From the NCBI GenBank assembly GCA_026415035.1, contig JAOAHX010000012.1, positions 31,338 to 81,442 on the forward strand: a DNA stretch of 50,105 nt. Reading direction: 5' to 3'. The first letter of the stretch is position 1, and every line of letters starts with the position of its first letter. Below are positions 42,030 through 47,341 of this stretch, in pieces. A model generated the notes under the pieces. That model was not told the origin of the DNA and ran no database searches. It saw only the letters and a program-made list of their open reading frames with translations. This stretch comes from Thermodesulfobacteriota bacterium (lineage in GTDB: Bacteria > Desulfobacterota > BSN033 > UBA1163). The position numbers and the translations under genes were made by a program.

Positions 42030-42066
42030 AAAAAGGGGCATCCCGTCTTTCGGAATGCCCCTTTCC
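42030..42066. terminator. Bidirectional terminator between ferredoxin and sigma-factor genes
   Basis: AAAGGGGCAT and CCG pair with CGG and ATGCCCCTTT over a 14-position stem (42032-42064) with one mismatch and a 5-base loop. On the minus strand seven T follow, so it ends the sigma-factor transcript efficiently. On the plus strand the T-run is shorter but sufficient to separate the ferredoxin gene. Confidence 0.85.
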
Positions 42067-42093
42067 TCTCCATTCCCCTCCAGCTGGGCTGGA

Positions 42094-43401
42094 TCAATCG
42101 AAATACTCTTTGATCTCCTTATAGCGGCTCGGGTCCCGCAGCCGTTCGAGGGCTTTGGCCTCGATCTGACGGATCCTCTCCCGGCTGAGGCCGAACTGCC
42201 TGCCGATCTCTTCGAGGGTACACTCACCGTCCTCCCCGATGCCAAAACGGAGTCTGAGGATCTTCTCCTCCCTCGGGGATAGACCTGACAGGAGCTTGCT
42301 CACCTGATGGACCAGATCCTTCTCGAGGAGCGAATCGGCAGGGGAGAGGCTCTTTTCGTCAGGGATCAGGTCTTCGAGGGTGCTGTCCTCTTCCCCGATG
42401 GGCATATCGAGAGAGATCGGTTCCTCGATGAGGTTGAGGATCTTTTCGACATCGTTGAGAGGGATGCCACTGTCTTTCGAGAGCTCCTGAGAGGTCGGTT
42501 CCCTGCCCAGTTTCTTGACCTGGTCCTTGAAAGATTTCATCATCTTTCCTTTTATTTCGAAGAGGTAGTTCGGGATCCGAATCGTCCTCGACTTTTCCGC
42601 GAAGGCCCTCAAGATGGCCGCCCGGATCCACCAGGAGGCATAGGTGCTGAACTTGTAACCCTTGGTGTAGTCGAACTTGGCCATCGCCTGCATCAGACCG
42701 AGGTTCCCCTCCTGGATGAGGTCGAGAAAGGAGAGGCCCCGATTGGCGTACCGTTTAGCGATGCTGACCACCAAACGGAGGTTGGCCTCGATGAGCTCGT
42801 TCTTCGCCTGCTGGGTCTCGAGGACGGCCTGCTGATAGCGGCTCAATAACTCTTTATACTTTTTAGTCTTCTCCCTTCTTTCGGCAGGAGACAACTTCTT
42901 TTTTCCGTTCTTGGCCTTCGTTTTGTTCGAGCGTGAGCCTCCATTGGTGGACTTCTTCCCGTTCTTCTGGGCTTGAGAGGGATAAAGTTCTGCCTTGAGG
43001 CGATTGGTCTTTATCTCGAGGGCTTTGACCAGCTCCTCGCCTTCCTTTATCCTCTTGGCCAGGTCCACCTCCTGTTCCGGGGTGAGCAGAGAGATCTTTT
43101 CGAGGCTTTTTAGGTATTCGAGAGTGATATCGTTGGAGAAGTAGTAGGGTTCATCCTGAAGCCCGTGGTTAGGATGTAAATCCTCATGCTCCTCGCCGAT
43201 CATCTCTTCCCCTGGCTGGAGCTCAAAGTCGTCGAGCGTGGCCTCATCCAATTCGTTTACGTTGTACATCGGGGGGTCGACCGGAGCTAAATTTGGTACT
43301 GCGTCCTCGATTCCGGAGGGAGAAGAGATATCTTCGGCCACGAGTCTCATCGCCAAGGATTCCTCTTCTCGCTTCTTGCCATTTGTTCTGCCCTGTTTCA
43401 A
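42094..43401 (-). CDS. Sigma-70 family sigma factor (group 2-like)
   Basis: 435 residues from a TTG; AAAGGAG lies seven bases before it, which supports this non-ATG start. Region 1.2 is near 90-130, then a Lys/Asn/Ser-rich insert (~145-175), region 2 (LRLVVSIAKRYANRGLSFLD, DYTKGYKFSTYASWW), region 3 and region 4 (CTLEEIGRQFGLSRERIRQIEAKAL). There is no region 1.1, so it is shorter than RpoD (~600). Region 4.2 is canonical, predicting TTGACA-type -35 boxes. Region 2.4 reads WWIRAAILR in place of WWIRQAITR, changing the two residues (Gln437, Thr440 in E. coli) that read the -10 box. Confidence 0.88.
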   Translation of the reverse strand: MKQGRTNGKKREEESLAMRLVAEDISSPSGIEDAVPNLAPVDPPMYNVNELDEATLDDFELQPGEEMIGEEHEDLHPNHGLQDEPYYFSNDITLEYLKSLEKISLLTPEQEVDLAKRIKEGEELVKALEIKTNRLKAELYPSQAQKNGKKSTNGGSRSNKTKAKNGKKKLSPAERREKTKKYKELLSRYQQAVLETQQAKNELIEANLRLVVSIAKRYANRGLSFLDLIQEGNLGLMQAMAKFDYTKGYKFSTYASWWIRAAILRAFAEKSRTIRIPNYLFEIKGKMMKSFKDQVKKLGREPTSQELSKDSGIPLNDVEKILNLIEEPISLDMPIGEEDSTLEDLIPDEKSLSPADSLLEKDLVHQVSKLLSGLSPREEKILRLRFGIGEDGECTLEEIGRQFGLSRERIRQIEAKALERLRDPSRYKEIKEYFD

Positions 43402-43431
43402 TTTTAACTCCTTTCTATTATATATATAAAT

Positions 43432-43469
43432 AAAAAACCCCTTCCAACCGGACCTCTATTTGGAAAGGG
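43432..43469 (-). terminator. Terminator-like hairpin in the sigma-factor leader
   Basis: Read on the minus strand, CCC-TTTCCAA (43469-43460) pairs with TTGGAAGGGG (43447-43438) over nine base pairs with one bulged base and a 12-base loop, followed directly by six T. It lies between the promoter at 43593-43565 and the sigma-factor start codon at 43401. It could stop transcripts early (attenuation) or release a ~120-base leader RNA. Confidence 0.6.
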
Positions 43470-43564
43470 TGAACCACCCGATATTCAATACCTTTGCTTT
43501 TATTTATGCCTTTTTCACTATCTCATTTACAGCCTCGGCTCGGATGACCCATCCTCCCACCTCT

Positions 43565-43593
43565 AATATATTAAAATAAACCCCGTTTGTCAA
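43565..43593 (-). promoter_or_regulatory. Sigma-70 promoter of the sigma-factor gene
   Basis: On the minus strand TTGACA (43593-43588), a 17-base spacer and TATATT (43570-43565). The start of transcription would be near 43558, giving a leader of about 155 bases before the TTG start codon. Confidence 0.75.
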
Positions 43594-43739
43594 GGATTAT
43601 TTTTTAAGATAATTATTCTTTGATTACAATGAGTTAAAAATTTTTTCGAAAATTTTCCCATTTCATATAGGATTTGTTCTAAACCTCCTCACCCATTCGT
43701 CTGATAGAGGCTTTCATTTTACAATCGGATGGTTCTGAG

Positions 43740-43768
43740 TTGACTTTAAATAGCCCTTCTTTTATATA
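43740..43768 (+). promoter_or_regulatory. Promoter of the PHP-domain gene
   Basis: TTGACT (43740-43745), 17 bases, then TATATA (43763-43768). Transcription would start near 43775, which leaves about 25 bases before the ATG at 43800 and argues against the earlier TTG at 43785 as the start codon. Confidence 0.6.
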
Positions 43769-43799
43769 GTTTCTTATCTCTCATTTGGCCATTTCGAAG

Positions 43800-44690
43800 A
43801 TGAACAAAATAGAACAAAATTATTTGATTTCAAATGGTTATGTTGATCTTCACCTCCATACCACCGCCTCTGACGGGGTAAAGACCCCTTCCGAACTGGT
43901 CTGTTATTCAAAATCTAAGGGTCTTCGGGCAATATCCATCACTGACCATGACACGATCGATGGGTTGGAGGAGGGATTGGCCGAAGGGGCGAGGATCGAT
44001 TTCGAGGTGATCCCCGGGGTGGAGATCAGTGTCGAGCATTCTCCAGGGTCAATGCACCTGCTCGGTTATTATATCGACATTGACTACCCCCCCTTGACCG
44101 CCAAGCTGGCCTACCTACAGAAAGCGAGGGCGGAGAGAAATCCCAAGATGATCGAAAGACTGAATCGATTGGGGATCAGGATCACCTATGAGGAGGTGAT
44201 CAAGGCCTCCGGCGGAGGGCAGGTGGGGCGCCCGCACTTTGCCCAAGTTTTATTAGAAAAAGGGTATGTCAAGAGCTTTCAAGAGGCCTTCGACCGTTTT
44301 CTCAAAAAGGGGGCTCCGGCTTATGTAGATAAAGAGAGGTTTACCCCCCCGGAGGCCATTCGCTTTATCATCGAAGCGAAGGGGGTTGCCGTCCTGGCCC
44401 ATCCGAACACCCTCGGCCTGAACGGCCATGCCGAGCTGGAAGGCCTGATCTTGAACCTGGTCCGGGCAGGGCTTAAGGGGATAGAAGTCTATTATCCCGA
44501 GCATTCCCCAGAGGAAATCCTACGTTATAAAGGCCTGGCCGAGAAGTATGGTCTGGTCATGACCGGGGGTACGGATTATCACGGTATCGACCGAGAAGGG
44601 CTTGATGTCGGGGTGGGAAAGGGAGAGATGAGGCTCCCCTATGCGATGGTCGAGGCCCTGAGATCGGTAAGGAACCGGTCAAATTTGTAA
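43800..44690 (+). CDS. PHP-domain phosphoesterase (YciV/TrpH, RNase AM-like)
   Basis: 296 residues from the ATG at 43800. Metal-binding motifs of the PHP fold are complete: DLHLHTTASDG, ITDHDTIDG, GVEIS, then GRPHFAQ, VLAHPNT and GGTDYHG. This matches the TrpH/YciV group, which removes the 3' phosphate from nucleoside 3',5'-bisphosphates and, in E. coli, trims ribosomal RNA 5' ends. It has its own promoter and is followed after 14 bases by the EamA gene. Length is typical. Confidence 0.9.
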   Translation: MNKIEQNYLISNGYVDLHLHTTASDGVKTPSELVCYSKSKGLRAISITDHDTIDGLEEGLAEGARIDFEVIPGVEISVEHSPGSMHLLGYYIDIDYPPLTAKLAYLQKARAERNPKMIERLNRLGIRITYEEVIKASGGGQVGRPHFAQVLLEKGYVKSFQEAFDRFLKKGAPAYVDKERFTPPEAIRFIIEAKGVAVLAHPNTLGLNGHAELEGLILNLVRAGLKGIEVYYPEHSPEEILRYKGLAEKYGLVMTGGTDYHGIDREGLDVGVGKGEMRLPYAMVEALRSVRNRSNL

Positions 44691-44704
44691 AGGGAGAGGC
44701 GAAG

Positions 44705-45118
44705 GTGGTCATCCTTCTCCTTGCGGTCACAACATTATTATGGGGAGCGACCCCCATCCTCGAAAAGATGGGTCTGACGAAGGTGGACCCCCTGGTTGGG
44801 GTAACCCTGCGCAGTTCGATCGTCACCGCCGGGCTTCTCTTCCTTACGGTGGTTATGGGGAAGGGAAAGGACTTGATCTCGGTGGACGGTAAAAGCCTTC
44901 TCCTTTTCGGGGCAAGCGGGTTGATGGCCGGGCTTTTCGGGATGTGGACCTATTATATGGCCCTCAAACTGGAACCCACCTCCAAAATTGTCCCGATTGC
45001 AGCGAGCTACCCCCTGATCACCGCCCTCCTAAGCGTCCTGGTCCTGAACGAAGGATTGAGCCTTCCAAGGGTGATCGGAACGGCCCTGATCGTCTCGGGG
45101 CTCTGGTTGGTCAAATAA
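44705..45118 (+). CDS. Half-size EamA/DMT-family transporter
   Basis: 137 residues from a GTG 14 bases after the PHP gene. It contains a single EamA unit with four or five hydrophobic helices, including LLAVTTLLWGATPILEKMG at the start and KIVPIAASYPLITALLSVLVLNEGLSLPRVIGTALI at the end, where the Glu/NEGL motif is typical. Full-size members have two units, so this one must dimerise, as SMR-type proteins do. Substrate unknown. Confidence 0.85.
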   Translation: MVILLLAVTTLLWGATPILEKMGLTKVDPLVGVTLRSSIVTAGLLFLTVVMGKGKDLISVDGKSLLLFGASGLMAGLFGMWTYYMALKLEPTSKIVPIAASYPLITALLSVLVLNEGLSLPRVIGTALIVSGLWLVK

Positions 45119-45142
45119 GTCAACGGAGTTGCGGAGAAAACG

Positions 45143-45247
45143 ATGAGGAAACGGAACAAGACGAATCGCCTAAAAGCGGCTTTGAAGAGAAAGAATGTGA
45201 AAAGGTCTTTAAGAAAATCGAAGGGTGAGCGAAAGTACCCCTCTTAA
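45143..45247 (+). CDS. Possible 34-residue very basic protein
   Basis: A short ORF starting MRKRNKTNRLKAALKRKN; about half of its residues are Lys or Arg. CGGAG lies about eight bases before the ATG. It fills the gap between the EamA and radical SAM genes on the same strand. The composition suggests binding to RNA or ribosomes, but I do not recognise a family and it may be chance. Confidence 0.35.
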   Translation: MRKRNKTNRLKAALKRKNVKRSLRKSKGERKYPS

Positions 45248-45274
45248 GCCTTTCCGGACTGGGGTCAGAAGAAC

Positions 45275-46567
45275 GTGGTTCAAGGCTCCATCCCAAGACT
45301 CGTGTTTTCGGACTCCAAAGGGAAGATCTACGACCATCCCCATCTCAAGCTGGCAGGCCGTTCCGGAAACCAGTATCTCCGACCCGAACCTTCCGAGCTG
45401 GTGCCCCTTCCAAAGGGGAGTCAATTATTTATCCTTCCCGGAAGGGTTCCTGTTGGATGGGATGAGAAGGTCGAGGCCTTCGTTCCCATGGAGGGGGTAA
45501 AAGGCCCTCGAGGGGCCTCCCCTCATGCGGTCGCGGCCTTTCTGCCTCCGGGCTATGTCCGCACCCTTCTGCCGGCAACCGAGCTCAGAGAGAACGCCCC
45601 CATCCTCCCCCTCTGGGCCTACAGTGCTGTCGGGTGGAGCGCGGGGAAATTCTGGGCCACAGGAATCCTCATCGATCCAAATCCTCACTGGGACCCGAAA
45701 TATTTTGGAAACGACCGTCTGCTTCAGAGAAAGGTCGGTGTCTCTTTAAAAAAGAGCCCCAAGAATCGCCTTCTGAAGCAGCTCGCCCGATGCGCCCTCG
45801 AATATCATTGCTTCGCCGCGAAGAACGTCTTCTTCCAGAGGTGGGAATGTCCCCTTCCCACCTCCCCGACGTGCAACGCCTCCTGCTTGGGATGCATCTC
45901 CCTTCAGCCTTCGGAGTGCTGTCCGGCCTCGATGGAGAGGATCGAGTTCGTGCCAACGCCGGAGGAGGTCGCAGAGGTGGCTGTCCCGCATCTGAAGGAG
46001 GCGGAGGATGCGATCGTCAGTTTCGGCCAGGGCTGTGAGGGAGAACCCTTGCTCCAGTGGCGACTTCTCGAAAGGGCGATCCGGATCTTCCGGGAGGAGA
46101 CCGATCGGGGGACGATCAACCTCAACACGAACGGGAGCTATCCCGAGCGGGTGAGAAGGCTTTGCGAGGCCGGCCTCGATAGCCTCCGGGTGACCCTAAA
46201 CAGTCCCAATCCGAAATCGTATCATCATTACCATAAGCCGAGGGGATATCGGTTTGAGAAGGTGGTGGAATCCCTCCTCGTGGCCAAAGAGAAAGGGATC
46301 TATACGGCGATCAACCTCCTGGTCTTTCCCGGATTCACCGACCGGGAGGAGGAGCTGGAAGGACTGATCCAACTGGTCAGAAAGACCGATCTCGATCTCA
46401 TCCAGTTGCGCAATCTGAATATCGACCCCGACCTCTACCTTCGGGCGATGGGAGAGGGAACGGGCATCGGGATCCCGAAGATGGTTAAGGTTCTCAAAAG
46501 GGAGTTTCCCCGCCTCCGGTTCGGCTATTTCAACCGGACCAAGGAACGATTCGATACCCCTCCTTAA
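45275..46567 (+). CDS. Radical SAM protein of unknown function
   Basis: 430 residues from a GTG. An unusual N-terminal region of ~190 residues (beta-rich, with LPKGSQLFILPGR and AAFLPPGYVRTLLPA) precedes the cluster motif PTCNASCLGC (CxxxCxxC) near residue 200. The SAM-binding GGE-type element reads SFGQGCEGEPLL, and LNTNGSYPERV and LDSLRVTLNSP follow as in the family barrel. I do not recognise its pathway. The stop overlaps the convergent methyltransferase gene by four bases. Confidence 0.83.
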   Translation: MVQGSIPRLVFSDSKGKIYDHPHLKLAGRSGNQYLRPEPSELVPLPKGSQLFILPGRVPVGWDEKVEAFVPMEGVKGPRGASPHAVAAFLPPGYVRTLLPATELRENAPILPLWAYSAVGWSAGKFWATGILIDPNPHWDPKYFGNDRLLQRKVGVSLKKSPKNRLLKQLARCALEYHCFAAKNVFFQRWECPLPTSPTCNASCLGCISLQPSECCPASMERIEFVPTPEEVAEVAVPHLKEAEDAIVSFGQGCEGEPLLQWRLLERAIRIFREETDRGTINLNTNGSYPERVRRLCEAGLDSLRVTLNSPNPKSYHHYHKPRGYRFEKVVESLLVAKEKGIYTAINLLVFPGFTDREEELEGLIQLVRKTDLDLIQLRNLNIDPDLYLRAMGEGTGIGIPKMVKVLKREFPRLRFGYFNRTKERFDTPP

Positions 46568-47142
46568 GGTTTCTCCGCGATCAGACTGGCGACGGCCTTC
46601 TTTCTCCCGCCCTCCTTAAAGATTCCCTCACGGTAATAGAGGATGCGGAAGTCCGTGAAAAGCCGGAGCAGTTCGTTGGGCTTGAGGAAGTACCGTAGCT
46701 GTTTTGGGCCTGCGGTGCCGATCTTTCTCTGTTCGAGGAGGTAGGTCTCGAAGATGACCCGACCGCCCTTTTTCAGCCCCTTTTTGATCCTCGGGATGAG
46801 CCTCCGGTTGAGGAAATAGAAGTTGGCGATGAGGTCGTAGCCTTCTTTTTCGATCGGATAGACGTTTAGGTCCGCGCACGTGGTGTGGATTTTCACCCCC
46901 GCCTCTTTTGCAAGCCTTCTCGCCTTCTTTAAACCGACCTCGGAGATATCCACCGCCTCCACCTCAAAACCCTTCTTTGCCAAAAAGACGGCGTTTCTTC
47001 CCTCTCCGGAGGCGAGGTCAAGGGCTCTGCCTCCTTTGGGGAGGTAGCGAAGGTGCCTCTTCAAGAAAGGGTTTGGGGCTTTTCCGAAGGCGTAACCTTT
47101 CTTAGAAAACCTTTCGTCCCAGCGCCTCAGGTCTGATTTCAT
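46564..47142 (-). CDS. SAM-dependent methyltransferase (TehB-like)
   Basis: 192 residues, class I Rossmann fold. Motif I is ALDLASGEGRNAVFLAKKG (~40-58), VEAVDISEVGLKKAR is motif post-I, and the strand after GYDLIANFYFLNR fits motif II. This pattern matches small TehB/thiol or tellurite-type methyltransferases. The start has no strong ribosome site. It is isolated, convergent with the radical SAM gene and divergent from the kinase. Confidence 0.85.
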   Translation of the reverse strand: MKSDLRRWDERFSKKGYAFGKAPNPFLKRHLRYLPKGGRALDLASGEGRNAVFLAKKGFEVEAVDISEVGLKKARRLAKEAGVKIHTTCADLNVYPIEKEGYDLIANFYFLNRRLIPRIKKGLKKGGRVIFETYLLEQRKIGTAGPKQLRYFLKPNELLRLFTDFRILYYREGIFKEGGRKKAVASLIAEKP

Positions 47143-47217
47143 CAGGAACCTCCCTCAAACCCTACCATGGAATTTCCGGAGGGTCAAATCGCCCTGACCT
47201 TCCCCTTTTCGTCCATG

Positions 47218-47246
47218 TTGACGCTTACCACATTAAGTGATAGGGT
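47218..47246 (+). promoter_or_regulatory. Possible promoter of the hybrid kinase gene
   Basis: TTGACG (47218-47223), 17 bases, then TAGGGT (47241-47246), about 95 bases before the kinase start. The -10 box is a poor match, so this is tentative. Confidence 0.35.
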
Positions 47247-47341
47247 TAAAGGGGAAGGCGGGCCGTAAGAGATAGGGGATCAAAGGGAATGAGTTAGTTA
47301 GACCTCGAAATCAGAGGAAAGAGAAAGGGGGGATTTCAAAG

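Larger units (their letters stand above)
43402..43799. other. AT-rich intergenic region between divergent sigma-factor and PHP genes
   Basis: About 400 bases, far richer in A+T than the genes around it. It holds the sigma-factor promoter and leader hairpin on the minus strand and a PHP-gene promoter on the plus strand. The middle (about 43600-43735) contains long A/T runs and no ORF or repeat that I can identify. Confidence 0.8.

Noticed and set aside
43515-43555. Possible 9-codon leader peptide in the sigma-factor leader (ATG GGT CAT ...)
   Set aside because: The ribosome-like GGGAGG abuts the ATG with no spacing, and the codons show no amino-acid run of the kind used in attenuation.
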